From: Pirellulales bacterium
Lineage (GTDB): Bacteria > Planctomycetota > Planctomycetia > Pirellulales > JADZDJ01
Direction of reading: 5' to 3'
Assembly (NCBI GenBank): GCA_035499655.1
Contig: DATJYL010000214.1
Location: 1-64,000 of the forward strand
Length of the DNA: 64,000 bases
Of the stretch, positions 1 through 8,054 are shown piece by piece. The position numbers and the translations under genes are program-made. Each line of letters opens with the position of its first letter. The first letter of the stretch is position 1. The notes below the pieces were generated by a model, which saw nothing but the letters and a program-made list of their open reading frames with translations, made no database searches and was not told where the DNA came from.

Positions 1-341
1 AAATAACGGTCGTTTCCGGAAAGCTGGATGTTTCCCTCCGAGTTGGAACCGTACTGGCCAACAATGCCCAGATTGCTGCTTCCACCCACGCCGTTGGTCG
101 TCGGCAGTGTATCGGTCAGGATCGGCGATGAATTGGCCACGGTCGAAAACTCGATCAGCGTGATCGGCGACGGCGCCCCTTGCGCGAGATTCCCGGTATC
201 TCCGTAGGTGCTTACGATCAAATCACCCGGTGTGAAAGAAACAGCCGAAGCGCGGCTGGCGCCCGCCGCGATCACGGCGAACACGGACGCAGCCAACGAC
301 GTGTTTCTTTTGAGCAGAGACCCCGCCCAAAATGCATGCAT
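1..341 (-). CDS. secreted protein, N-terminal part (runs off the left edge)
   Basis: An open frame starts at an ATG ending at 341, about six bases after a GGGAG ribosome-binding site, and runs without a stop to the window edge (113 codons visible). The first 35 residues have a signal-peptide shape: a basic patch (LLKRN), an Ala/Val-rich core and an ASA-type cleavage site. The mature part begins with VSFTPGDLIVSTYGDTG, which resembles the opening of planctomycete cell-surface proteins, often of the PEP-CTERM type, that carry beta-propeller or NHL-like repeats. The C-terminal domains lie outside the window, so neither a sorting signal nor an enzymatic role can be tested. Exported location is likely; the function is unknown. 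Confidence 0.6.
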   Translation of the reverse strand, partial: MHAFWAGSLLKRNTSLAASVFAVIAAGASRASAVSFTPGDLIVSTYGDTGNLAQGAPSPITLIEFSTVANSSPILTDTLPTTNGVGGSSNLGIVGQYGSNSEGNIQLSGNDRY

Positions 342-590
342 CAATTCTCCCATCCTTAAGCACACAAAATCTAACGATTTCAATGCACTTCTTTCCATTA
401 GCAGTGAAATGGAGAATGTAAGGACTGAATGTGCGCATTCGGTTAGCCGACCATTTGGATTTAGTTAAGGCTTTTGCTAACTGATGAATTTAGGGGCACT
501 TAAGCTTATTCCTGTAAGCTCATCACAGCAATCAAAGTGCCGAGAATCCGTAGAACGCGACATGGTTGATGCTTTCTTCGACCGTTGCAA

Positions 591-2774
591 TTAGTGCGTC
601 GGCGGAGATTTCATCTTCAACACATCGATTAAGAAAGCGAACTCATCGGATTGTTCGTCGATAATTTTTGCGGTTGGCTTGCCGGCACCGTGGCCGGCTT
701 CCGTTTCGATGCGAATGAGGATCGGCGCGGGGCCCGCCTGGGCGGCTTGCAGCGCTGCGGCGAATTTGAAGCTGTGACCTGGCACCACGCGGTCATCGTG
801 ATCGGCAGTGGTGATTAGCGTCGGCGGATAATAAGTGCCGGGCTTGATGTTGTGCAGCGGCGAGTAAGCCCACAGGGCGGCGAATTCTTCGGCATTGTCG
901 GCGGAGCCATAATCGCTGACCCAGCCCCAGCCGATGGTGAATTTGTGAAACCGCAACATGTCCATGACGCCGACGCCGGGCAGGGCGGCGCCGAACAAAT
1001 CGGGCCGCTGCGTCAGACAGGCGCCGACCAGCAGGCCGCCGTTGGAGCGGCCGGAAATAGCCAGTTTGGGCGTGGACGTATATTTTTGATCGATGAGCCA
1101 CTGGGCGGCGGCAATAAAATCGTCGAACACGTTCTGCTTTTTCAATTTGATGCCGGCTTCGTGCCAGACGCGGCCGTACTCTCCGCCGCCGCGCAAATTC
1201 GGCTGGGCACACACACCTCCCATTTCCATCCACAAAATATCGGCGACGGAAAACACCGGCGTCAGCGAAATGTTGAAGCCGCCGTAGCCGTACAGCAGCG
1301 TGGGATTTCCGCCGTTCAGCTCCAGCCCTTTCTTGGCGCTAATGAACATTGGCACGTGGGTGCCGTCGCGGCTGGTGTAAAACACTTGCCGGGTTTCATA
1401 ATCGTCGGGGTTAAAATCGGCCTGCGGCCGGCGGAACAGTGATAGTTTGCCGTCATCGAGCGTATAGCGGTAAATGATTTGCGGCGTGGTAAAACTGGTA
1501 AAGCCGAAAAACGTTTCGCGGTCGGTGCGCAGGCCTTCGAAAGCGCTGACGGAGCCGAGGCCGGGCAATTCGACCGTTCCCTGCGGATGACCCGCCAGGT
1601 CGAACACTTTCATCACAGCATGGGCATCGTGAAGATATGAGATGAGAAAGGAATTACCAATGAGCGCGGCGAAATCGATGGCGTCGGACGATTCAGGAAT
1701 GAGTTGCCGCCAGTTTGTTTTTTCGGGATGATCGACATCGATGGCAATGATGCGGCCCAGCGGGGCATTTAAATCGGTGCGGAAGTAGAACACGCTGCCG
1801 TCGTTGCCCAGGAAGCGATACTCGGCATCGAAGTTAGGCAAGAGCTCAATCACTTTGGCATCGGGCTGATCCAGTCGTTTATAAAACACGGCGTTTTGCG
1901 GTCCGGTGCCATGTTCGACATCAATGATTAAATAGCGGCCGTCTTCGCTGGCAATGCCGTAGAATTCCCATTCTTTTTGGTCCTGCCGCTGGTAAATCAG
2001 GCGGTCGTCGGATTGCGGCGTACCGATGCGGTGATAGAACAGTTTTTGATAGTAATTGGTGTCAAGCAACTTGGTGGCTTCGTTCGGTTCGTCGTAACGG
2101 CTGTAGAAAAAACCCTTATTGTCGGGGGTCCAAGCCGTGGCGGAAAATTTGATCCAGCGGAGATCGTCGGGCAGGTCTTTGCCGGAGGCGACATCGCGGA
2201 CGTGCAGCGTTTGCCAATCGGAGCCGGCCGACGACAGACCGTAATCCAACAGCTTGCCGTCAAAGCTGACATTGAAGCGGGCCAGCGCAATCGTCCCATT
2301 CGCGGAGAGCGTGTTGGGATCGAGCAGAACTTGGGGTTCCGCCGTGAGCGAGCTGGCCCAATACAACACGCTTTGGTTTTGCAAGCCGTCGTTTTTGATG
2401 AAAAAGTAGCGCCCTGCATGCTGCATGGGCACGCCGTAGCGGGTGTAGTTTTGCAGCGCGGTCAGCCGCTTGCGAATGGCTTCGCGCTGGGGGATTTTTT
2501 CCAGAAAGCCGAAAGTCAGGCGGTTTTCGGCGGTGACCCAAGCGCGGGTTTCGGCACTGTCGACATCTTCCAGCCAGCGATAGGGATCGGCAATTTTGAC
2601 ACCGTGGTAATCGTCGACTTGATCGCCACGACGGGCTTGCGGATAGATCAGCGGTGCTGCGGATGATGGTGTGGGATCATCGGCGCGGGTTAGTGGATCA
2701 GACAGCATAAGAAGCAATAATGCGATGAAGAGATAAACCAATCGATGTCGAATGGAATTAACAGCAGTTGGCAT
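591..2774 (-). CDS. prolyl oligopeptidase (S9A family), exported
   Basis: A 727-residue serine peptidase that would cleave short peptides after proline. The catalytic region is at the C-terminus: the nucleophile motif GRSNGG (Ser near residue 577), the Asp-containing DHDDRV motif about 80 residues later, and the His in EAGHGAGKP near 695. The preceding part (about residues 60-420) corresponds to the family's N-terminal segment and beta-propeller. The chosen ATG at 2774 has AAGGA just upstream and gives a signal peptide (RHRLVYLFIALLLLML), so the enzyme is probably periplasmic or outward-facing. An in-frame start 14 codons earlier would spoil the signal peptide. Length is normal for the family. 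It is followed at 2832 by an acyl-CoA dehydrogenase-like gene on the same strand. Confidence 0.93.
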   Translation of the reverse strand: MPTAVNSIRHRLVYLFIALLLLMLSDPLTRADDPTPSSAAPLIYPQARRGDQVDDYHGVKIADPYRWLEDVDSAETRAWVTAENRLTFGFLEKIPQREAIRKRLTALQNYTRYGVPMQHAGRYFFIKNDGLQNQSVLYWASSLTAEPQVLLDPNTLSANGTIALARFNVSFDGKLLDYGLSSAGSDWQTLHVRDVASGKDLPDDLRWIKFSATAWTPDNKGFFYSRYDEPNEATKLLDTNYYQKLFYHRIGTPQSDDRLIYQRQDQKEWEFYGIASEDGRYLIIDVEHGTGPQNAVFYKRLDQPDAKVIELLPNFDAEYRFLGNDGSVFYFRTDLNAPLGRIIAIDVDHPEKTNWRQLIPESSDAIDFAALIGNSFLISYLHDAHAVMKVFDLAGHPQGTVELPGLGSVSAFEGLRTDRETFFGFTSFTTPQIIYRYTLDDGKLSLFRRPQADFNPDDYETRQVFYTSRDGTHVPMFISAKKGLELNGGNPTLLYGYGGFNISLTPVFSVADILWMEMGGVCAQPNLRGGGEYGRVWHEAGIKLKKQNVFDDFIAAAQWLIDQKYTSTPKLAISGRSNGGLLVGACLTQRPDLFGAALPGVGVMDMLRFHKFTIGWGWVSDYGSADNAEEFAALWAYSPLHNIKPGTYYPPTLITTADHDDRVVPGHSFKFAAALQAAQAGPAPILIRIETEAGHGAGKPTAKIIDEQSDEFAFLIDVLKMKSPPTH

Positions 2775-2831
2775 AGATGATCCTTGTTTTATCCCCTTAC
2801 TCCAACCCTCTTCCACAATGGGAGAGTGAAT

Positions 2832-3911
2832 TCAACCCAGCCCGGCTAATTCACATAAATTGGCGTTCATCACCGGTTGCGGGCAACTCCACACTAGGAA
2901 GAACAACGCCTCACGGCACCAGCGGCCGGCCGGGTGTCCGGAAACGTAACCGGCGCCTTTGGCCGCGGCCAAGGCAGCTTGGGTCGCCCGCAGTGCCAGG
3001 CTGTTGGCATGGGCGCGGAGCGATTCCGACGTACAAGCTTCTGTGCCAGAAGCCAACGACAATAGATTGTTCTCCCAGGTGGAAAGTTCGCGCTGCAGAT
3101 TTTCGGTGGGGCCCGCGAGATCGGCGCGTTGTTGAGATTCACGGGCGAGATATGCTATGGCCGCTGTCGACAAACCGATGGCCAAGGCGGAAGTTTGCAA
3201 GCCGCCGGTTTTTGCGCCGCTGTGGGCGGCCATGACGTTTTCCAGCGGACCATCGAGCAACCATTCGCGGCCGACGTGCACGTCGTGACATTCCAGCGGC
3301 CCGGTATGGCTAGCGGTTAGGCCCAACAGTTGTGCATGCGGCGGCGTGACGACTCCGGGAAGCGAAGTGGGCAAGGCGAGTAGAATTTGCCGCCCATCGT
3401 TCAAGGTAGCGCCCAAGACCACGCTGTCAGCGTGATCAGCCCCGGTGACCCAGGGACTGTAGCCGTTGAGCACGAAGCCATCGGCAGTTTCCTGAGCCTG
3501 CAAAACGGGCTTGGCCAAGTGGCGCCGGCTAGTGGTGAGATGCGAAATGCCGACGGTGGTGAACATACTTCCCTCGGCCAGCCGCGGCAATAATTGTTGC
3601 TTGGCCGCTTCGTTATCGCTTTCGATGATGCGTTTTACGGCGGCACTACGCTGCGTGAGAATAAACGTGGTGGTCAGGCAGGCCGCCGCGAGTGTGACAT
3701 ATCCCCGGGCAAGGTCTGCTTCGCTCCAGTCGACTCCTCCCCAATATTGCGGCTGGAACCAACGATATACGCCCGTTTTGCCGAGCAGATTAAGCTGTTC
3801 CTCCGGCCAATCGCCGGTTGTGTCTAGGTTGCCTGCTCGGGAAGCAAGCTCGTGACAAAGCAGTTCGATTTCCCTACCCTCAGGCCGAGTGATGTGTTTG
3901 AGCGTGGCCAT
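2832..3911 (-). CDS. acyl-CoA dehydrogenase family protein
   Basis: A 359-residue flavoprotein of the acyl-CoA dehydrogenase fold. Visible parts are the helical N-terminal domain (residues 1-110), the middle beta-domain with the flavin-contact stretch TTVGISHLTTS and the segment GYSPWVTGADHAD (residues 130-190), and a C-terminal helical domain with a run of alanines. The usual catalytic glutamate could not be placed with confidence, so the substrate is open; acyl-CoA-like desaturation or hydroxylation by a relative is possible. It is transcribed away from the transposon whose end lies 247 bp upstream. Before that insertion it and the glucan phosphorylase gene would have been divergent neighbours. 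Confidence 0.8.
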   Translation of the reverse strand: MATLKHITRPEGREIELLCHELASRAGNLDTTGDWPEEQLNLLGKTGVYRWFQPQYWGGVDWSEADLARGYVTLAAACLTTTFILTQRSAAVKRIIESDNEAAKQQLLPRLAEGSMFTTVGISHLTTSRRHLAKPVLQAQETADGFVLNGYSPWVTGADHADSVVLGATLNDGRQILLALPTSLPGVVTPPHAQLLGLTASHTGPLECHDVHVGREWLLDGPLENVMAAHSGAKTGGLQTSALAIGLSTAAIAYLARESQQRADLAGPTENLQRELSTWENNLLSLASGTEACTSESLRAHANSLALRATQAALAAAKGAGYVSGHPAGRWCREALFFLVWSCPQPVMNANLCELAGLG

Positions 3912-4158
3912 TGGACGTCGAATCGAAAAGTGAGTGGCAGAAAAATACCAAGACCCAATAAATTACAAAAGCATTTTCACGGCGGCAATTCTAGTGTAAC
4001 GGTTCGCCCAAGCCCGATGGCAGACCCCCTCCCGCTGCAATCAACATTGGTTCGCACTTGCATTCAGGATTGCCAAATTGGGCAAGCCAGTTGGGTCGTC
4101 CAGTGGGTTCGAAGGATGGTGAAAGAAGACTCCTGGAAGCTGCAATTTTATTCCCATC

Positions 4159-4167
4159 CAGCGTGCG
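4159..4167. repeat. target-site duplication, left copy
   Basis: CAGCGTGCG abuts the left terminal inverted repeat and recurs at 8780-8788 directly outside the right one. Nine bases is the characteristic IS1-family target duplication length. Confidence 0.9.
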
Positions 4168-4190
4168 GGTAATGTCCTAATTTGAAAAAG
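4168..4190 (+). repeat. left terminal inverted repeat
   Basis: Begins GGTAATGTCC and ends in TTGAAAAAG. It pairs with 8757-8779 at 22 of 23 positions, and similarity stops immediately inside this segment on both ends. Confidence 0.93.
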
Positions 4191-4207
4191 ATTTTTTTGA
4201 CTTTGGC

Positions 4208-4948
4208 ATGGGAGTTTGGCAAGATGGCCACATGTCAAACGCAGAAATTGCCCCGCCTGTTAGCACGCCCACGATTTTAGATCGCTGGGAGATCACCGCT
4301 GAACAGTTAACAAAGGCAATGGATGAAAACCCAAGCTGCCGTGGAATGCTCTTCGGGTATATTGCGGAATACAAGCTTAGGGAAATGTGGTTCACTAAAC
4401 GCAAAGGCGTCACCGGGGAAGTAGTCAAAGATGACGACCATGACCGCGAGAATAAAGGCGACCTAGTTGTTACCTATAAAGGTCGCCCATTTCGGATCGA
4501 AAGCAAATCGCTGCAAACGAATTCGGTAATCCAAACAGCCGCTGGAACTTATTTTGGCAAAGCACAATGCGATGCAAGCGATAGGCGGCGGGTAAAGTTT
4601 CCAGATGGATCAACGCTAGAAACCACCTGCCTACTTCGAGGCGAGTTCGATATTCTGGCGATCAACATTTATGCCTTTCAAAATAAATGGAAATTCGTAT
4701 TCTGCAAGAATCAAGACTTGCCTAAAAATACTTATAGGAAATACACGGCCGCCCAACAGAAATATCTATTGCCAAGTTTAATCCCTACATTCTGGCCACC
4801 TCAACCGCCATTCAGAAATGAACCGTTTAGCTTGATGGAAGAAATGCTGAAGAAGCCTAAAAACGCATCGAAGAGCGTTTCTTTCCAGCCGGTATCTTCA
4901 CGAAAACCAAAAAGTAAGAGTGATTCTTCCGGGCGTGCGCCTGCTTGA
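4208..4948 (+). CDS. candidate restriction endonuclease (PD-(D/E)XK-like)
   Basis: A 246-residue protein (238 if translation starts at the in-frame ATG at 4232) encoded just inside the left transposon end. The part [12 protein letters not shown], then KGDLVV, then RIESKSL fits the helix-Glu, Asp and E-x-K spacing of PD-(D/E)XK nucleases, and [11 protein letters not shown] resembles the strand following the active site in many Type II restriction enzymes. The C-terminal 30 residues are basic and Ser-rich and lie opposite the methyltransferase tail, with which the gene overlaps convergently by 92 bp. Pairing with a methyltransferase makes a restriction-modification role the best inference. A repair nuclease or a transposition accessory nuclease cannot be excluded. 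No ribosome-binding site clearly decides between the two starts. Confidence 0.6.
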   Translation: MGVWQDGHMSNAEIAPPVSTPTILDRWEITAEQLTKAMDENPSCRGMLFGYIAEYKLREMWFTKRKGVTGEVVKDDDHDRENKGDLVVTYKGRPFRIESKSLQTNSVIQTAAGTYFGKAQCDASDRRRVKFPDGSTLETTCLLRGEFDILAINIYAFQNKWKFVFCKNQDLPKNTYRKYTAAQQKYLLPSLIPTFWPPQPPFRNEPFSLMEEMLKKPKNASKSVSFQPVSSRKPKSKSDSSGRAPA

Positions 4949-5564
4949 CCATTCGACTGACGACAGGCCTGTTTTCTCGGACAATAACGAATAGGTCCTT
5001 GGTGTAAAAACCAAGCCGTTCGTATTCTTGGATAATTTCGACATGGGTTAAGTTTTGACGATTTGCACTGACTTCGTCCTGACATTTCACAATCAAAACG
5101 CCGTTTGGTTTCAAAACGCGGAAAGCCTCTTTTCCGGCGCGAAAATACAGATCAACCACAGCCTTGTGCCATTTTGGGCCTCCATCGTTAGTCGCTTCAC
5201 CGTTTGAATAATGAGCGCGGAACGCTGCATGCGTTCCAGCGCCAGCCATGTGCGATTTTTTTCGCCGAAACAGACCTTCCATATAGGGAGGGTCGAGCAC
5301 AACGCAATCTAAACTGTTGGCATCATAAGGCAGTTTTCGGCAATCGACACCTGTTTGAATATCCGTCGCTTTTAACGTGTATTTTGACAAGTCTACGTGC
5401 TTCCAAAAAACACCCTTGCCATAAGTAACGTCGGCAATTACACCCCCCTCTGGCACATGCAACCTGATTATTTGCGGGAACGCATAACCATTCCCCCCAA
5501 CGTGTGCGCTTAAAACTGCGCTGGTCGTAGAAGACCCGTTCACTACTTCTCGTCTTTTCCTCAT
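4857..5564 (-). CDS. site-specific DNA methyltransferase (DPPY type)
   Basis: A 235-residue amino-methyltransferase. The S-adenosylmethionine loop is [10 protein letters not shown] (residues about 43-52) and the catalytic motif IV is DPPY (about 91-94), followed by a helical insertion and the strand [15 protein letters not shown]. Motif I before motif IV with little extra sequence suggests a compact N6-adenine or N4-cytosine enzyme; the target sequence is unknown. The start ATG overlaps the transposase stop as ATGA, and a strong AAAGGAG lies seven bases upstream inside the transposase gene, so the two proteins are probably translated together. The 3' end overlaps the opposing nuclease gene by 92 bp. 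Modification of the host against the linked nuclease is the likely job; an effect on transposition is possible. Confidence 0.82.
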   Translation of the reverse strand: MRKRREVVNGSSTTSAVLSAHVGGNGYAFPQIIRLHVPEGGVIADVTYGKGVFWKHVDLSKYTLKATDIQTGVDCRKLPYDANSLDCVVLDPPYMEGLFRRKKSHMAGAGTHAAFRAHYSNGEATNDGGPKWHKAVVDLYFRAGKEAFRVLKPNGVLIVKCQDEVSANRQNLTHVEIIQEYERLGFYTKDLFVIVRENRPVVSRMVKQAHARKNHSYFLVFVKIPAGKKRSSMRF

Positions 5565-6445
5565 GATTGACTCCTTTCAATCAGCGTTTCGAGTGACCAT
5601 AGTGTGTCGGTCACTCCCGCTGCCATTGCCGGTGTCATCCGTAGCGTACTGTGTCGTCGGCAAAAATTGTAGTGGGCTACGTGGATGGCCACTGCGGCCT
5701 CTAGGTTTTCCAGCTTTTTGCTAAAGCCCAGGCTGAGTCGCGCGAACCGTTTCATAAAAGTGCGGATCGACAAATTTTTCCTTTCAACATGGCTCGTGCA
5801 AATCGACTGAAGATTTATTCCCTGAGTAATCCCAATCCTTTGGGTGTTGACCATTTCCGGGGCTGCATACCTCCCAGGCATGTCGGCATTGCGGTAGTTT
5901 TTTATAAGTACGCCGTGCAACACTCTTGCACCCATAAACCTATCGATTGAGTATTTGTAGTGTTTGAAGCCATCGGTTGAAATTTGCACTGGGTTCCGAA
6001 AGCCTTCTGGATGAAAGGCGTGCGAGTCGCTGTCGTGCGGCCCTGGCAGCACAATTCGTTTTGACAAATCTTCGATAAACCGATAGGTCGTATTAGCCGT
6101 CCGCTTACCAATGATGAAGCTTGGAATCAACTTCGTTTTTTGATCCAATGCGATGAAGAGGAATTGATCGCCAATAAACGGCTTTCTTTCTTTTTCGTCA
6201 ACGTGAATCCGGCCTTCTTTTTTTTGAACAAAGGTCCAAATTTCATCGGCCTGGATATGACGAAGCTTGAGGTCGCGCATCCAGTTGTCCAGCATGACTC
6301 GGCACTTTTCCCCAAAGTCCACCAATACTCGCATAATGGTGTCCCTGTGTACACCTGTCAATCGCTCGGTCGAACGGATTGAATTGCCCTCGCACAAAAG
6401 ATGGATAATTTGCAGCCTTTTGTCGGACTTTAGAACATTTGCCAT
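5561..6445 (-). CDS. IS1-family DDE transposase
   Basis: A 294-residue transposase. The N-terminal 60 residues form a helix-turn-helix ([20 protein letters not shown]). The catalytic triad is seen as QADEIW, STDGF and HVERKN, and the stretch [22 protein letters not shown] strongly resembles the IS1 InsB motif around its catalytic glutamate. It is a single frame; no frameshift as in classical IS1 insA-insB is needed. The ATG at 6445 is chosen because GGAG lies six bases upstream; an in-frame GTG four codons earlier is an alternative. It is the first gene of a two-gene unit with the methyltransferase and is read from a promoter at 6570-6598 that is covered by an operator. The family assignment agrees with the element's GGTA ends and 9-bp duplication. 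Confidence 0.9.
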   Translation of the reverse strand: MANVLKSDKRLQIIHLLCEGNSIRSTERLTGVHRDTIMRVLVDFGEKCRVMLDNWMRDLKLRHIQADEIWTFVQKKEGRIHVDEKERKPFIGDQFLFIALDQKTKLIPSFIIGKRTANTTYRFIEDLSKRIVLPGPHDSDSHAFHPEGFRNPVQISTDGFKHYKYSIDRFMGARVLHGVLIKNYRNADMPGRYAAPEMVNTQRIGITQGINLQSICTSHVERKNLSIRTFMKRFARLSLGFSKKLENLEAAVAIHVAHYNFCRRHSTLRMTPAMAAGVTDTLWSLETLIERSQS

Positions 6446-6469
6446 TGCGAACTCCACTTTGGTTGCGGC

Positions 6470-6504
6470 GTTCGCTAGAATGGGCTTAGAGGACGCAGCC
6501 TAGC
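6470..6504 (-). other. hairpin in the transposase mRNA leader
   Basis: CGCTAG and CTAGCG arms, with an inner GGCT/AGCC pair, enclose the predicted 5' leader of the transposase transcript about 25 bases before the start codon. It could damp translation of transposase, as leader structures do in other insertion sequences. This is inference only. Confidence 0.35.
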
Positions 6505-6563
6505 GAAAGCCTGGTTGTGTTTGCCCCGTTGCGGCTTGCCGGCTGCACCGGGGTTTTTCATCT

Positions 6564-6650
6564 AATATAAATGTAGCCACGTTTATATTGGCTGTCAATA
6601 GTTGTAGCCACATTTATTATCAGATTGACGAAAATAAATTCGTGGCTACA
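6564..6650. promoter_or_regulatory. divergent promoter with three operator-like repeats
   Basis: Two promoters lie back to back. To the left, TTGACA (6598-6593), a 17-bp spacer and TACATT (6575-6570) would serve the transposase-methyltransferase unit. To the right, CTGTCA (6592-6597), a 17-bp spacer and TATTAT (6615-6620) would serve the ribbon-helix-helix gene; the two -35 boxes share five bases. The nonamer TGTAGCCAC occurs three times: at 6572-6580 between perfect AATATAAA/TTTATATT arms, at 6603-6611, and inverted at 6642-6650. The first covers the left -10 box and the second covers the right spacer and -10 box. This is the arrangement expected for a repressor controlling both directions. 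Confidence 0.65.
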
Positions 6651-6660
6651 CTTACGGATT

Positions 6661-6819
6661 ATGGGACGCAAGAAGCTACCCGCCGATGTTCGCCGCAGTA
6701 AGCCTCTCCGAATTCGCCTGTCGGTCGAGGAGCGAGAAGCCATCGACAAAGCAGCCGATGGCAATGCCTCTAATTGGGCCAGAAAACTGCTATTAAAGGC
6801 CGCGAAACGCCGCAGCTAG
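6661..6819 (+). CDS. ribbon-helix-helix regulator, small
   Basis: A 52-residue basic protein. Residues 14-20 (KPLRIRL) fit the DNA-contacting beta-strand and the remainder (SVEEREAIDKAADGNASNWARKLLLKAA) the two helices of the MetJ/Arc fold. Proteins of this fold bind operators as dimers in tandem, which suits the repeated TGTAGCCAC sites directly upstream. It is divergent from the transposase-methyltransferase unit and could take the role that C proteins play in restriction-modification systems or that repressors play in insertion sequences. The ATG at 6661 is preferred; an upstream TTG at 6625 would add 12 residues that do not fit the fold and lie inside the operator region. The ribosome-binding site is weak. 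Confidence 0.75.
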   Translation: MGRKKLPADVRRSKPLRIRLSVEEREAIDKAADGNASNWARKLLLKAAKRRS

Positions 6820-6846
6820 CGGCAAAGCAGAAAAGCAAAGGGGTGG

Positions 6847-6875
6847 CTGTCATAGGGTCAGTGGCGCGTTATAAT
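6847..6875 (+). promoter_or_regulatory. predicted sigma-70 promoter
   Basis: CTGTCA (6847-6852), a 17-bp spacer and a perfect TATAAT (6870-6875) lie 28 bp after the regulator gene stop. The same CTGTCA -35 box is used by the regulator promoter. No credible coding frame follows before the terminator at 7116. Confidence 0.5.
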
Positions 6876-6881
6876 TTGGGG

Positions 6882-7149
6882 TTGACGGTGGGGACTGGAA
6901 ATCAAAAAAATACCCCCACAGTTTCTTCGGCCTGTAGGGGCGCGTGACCATTGGGTGTTACCCCGCCGGCCGCATTTAGAGTATTAAGACCCTATAGGTT
7001 CGCCACATCTTACAGCTCCAATCTGCTACACCGCTGGTCGTGCCGTCAGGAACCGTTTGCCAACGCTGATCCTGCTGGGCTGCGACCTTTGGTTGGGCGG
7101 ATGAAAACGAAAAGACCCGGCAGGGACCGCCCCTGTCGGGCTTTTTGTT
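6882..7149 (+). ncRNA. possible small RNA inside the transposon
   Basis: The stretch between a good promoter (6847-6875) and a strong intrinsic terminator (7116-7149) would yield a transcript of roughly 268 nt. It holds pairing segments such as GTGGGG (6888-6893) with CCCCAC, and GGGG with ACCCC around 6937-6964, but no open frame that stands apart from the terminator hairpin. It does not fit a tRNA: no GTTCRA T-loop flanked by pairing bases was found. A 62-codon frame on the opposite strand (6976-7164) is preceded by GAGG and is the main alternative reading of this DNA. Confidence 0.35.
7116..7149 (+). terminator. intrinsic terminator
   Basis: A 10-bp stem, CCCGGCAGGG with CCCTGTCGGG (one G-T pair), a five-base loop and CTTTTTGTT. 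On the opposite strand the same stem is followed by TCTTTTCGTTTT, so it may work in both directions. Confidence 0.8.
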
Positions 7150-7197
7150 GACTTTTTCGGGCATCCAAACCTCTTCTTTCGTCCCTGAGTTTTAATT

Positions 7198-7398
7198 TTA
7201 ACGCGGCAGCGGTTTCCGCCTTCGGAATCGCGATGGGCGTTTGCCTTTTCCGAGTTCTACCAACTCAATGTCGCCGTCCGGGGCCTCAGCCATGCGGCGC
7301 AGTGCATGAGAAACAGCCGATCGGCGGACCTGCTCATCCGGCTTCAATTCTTTCACCTTGCTGTGTACGTCCCGTGTTGTGAATTCGCTTGGTGTCAA
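7198..7398 (-). pseudogene. C-terminal remnant of an unidentified gene
   Basis: The 66 residues ending at 7198 (SEFTTRDVHSKVKELKPDEQ followed by a helix-turn-helix-like stretch and a basic tail GKGKRPSRFRRRK) have protein-like composition. Upstream codons in the same frame, beyond about 7398, lie antisense to the Beta-protein remnant and look unnatural. The gene therefore seems to have lost its front end at a junction near 7385-7398. The fragment may come from a DNA-binding protein; no family was recognised. Confidence 0.45.
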
Positions 7399-8054
7399 GC
7401 GATTTTGAGGATGAAGACCAGCTCGCCGAAGCGCTTGATGCATTGCTTGATTATGTCGATTTGGAGAAGGATCAAATCGACATAATCGTAGATGCGGATA
7501 CAGTTGCCGACCATCCAGCCGCCACGATTGCGCAATTGCATCGGGCGCGCCTTGAAGTTGTTCCCGCACTTGACGATTGGCGCACTGTGACAGTGATTGC
7601 GGGCGCTTTCCCACTGAGCTTGGCCCCGTTGGAACGCGGCTGGAATGAGCGAAGCAGAAGCGATTGGCTGGGATGGCGCTCAGTTATTAGGACACCAAGA
7701 AGACTAACATGGCTGCCGACGTATGGCGATTATGCAATTGCGCATCCGCAGCTGCCCCCAACAGGCCGCGCGACAATCTTAGCGCAACTAAGATATACTT
7801 GCCCGGATAAATTCCTGATTTGGAAGGGCCACAACGTTTTTACACACGAAGATGGCTTTGACCAATTTCTTGGTATATGTCGAAGCTTGGTAGAAATGGA
7901 GGAATTTAGCGGCGCTGAATTTAGCGCGGGAGATGCTGAAATTTACGAGAAAGCAACCAATGGAGGTTCGCCTGGGAACGCTGAACGGTGGCGGCGGATC
8001 GGGACAAATCACCACATCGAAATGGTGTTGGACCAGATCGCCAATCTCCCCTAG
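7389..8054 (+). pseudogene. Beta-protein family (sce7725-like) gene, 5'-truncated
   Basis: The readable 222 codons match the C-terminal two-thirds of the phage-type Beta protein family in style: an acidic helix with DIIVDADTV, then LRYTCPDKFLIWKG, GFDQFLGICRSLV, EFSGAEFSAGDAEIYEKA, and the closing signature WRRIGTNHHIEMVLDQIANLP. Members are normally about 350 residues, so roughly the first third is missing. The frame is closed by a TGA at 7380-7382 and only a TTG at 7389 is available as a start. The cut coincides with the end of the opposing gene remnant, which points to a deletion or inversion junction. It is unlikely to be functional as it stands. Family members often lie next to sce7726-type genes, as here, though here the two converge. 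Confidence 0.6.

Noticed and set aside
852-1442. Long plus-strand frame opposite the prolyl oligopeptidase gene
   Set aside because: Antisense shadow of a high-GC gene; low Asp/Glu balance and no motifs. The same holds for the long frames opposite glgP, rpoB, rpoC and rplB.
6930-7060. tRNA-like look of the region on either strand
   Set aside because: No GTTCRA T-loop with pairing flanks, no acceptor stem and no CCA; the pairing segments do not form a cloverleaf.
6976-7164. 62-codon minus-strand frame preceded by GAGG
   Set aside because: Its first codons lie in the terminator stem and the frame shares DNA with the promoter-terminator segment; composition is ambiguous. Kept only as the alternative to the small-RNA reading.
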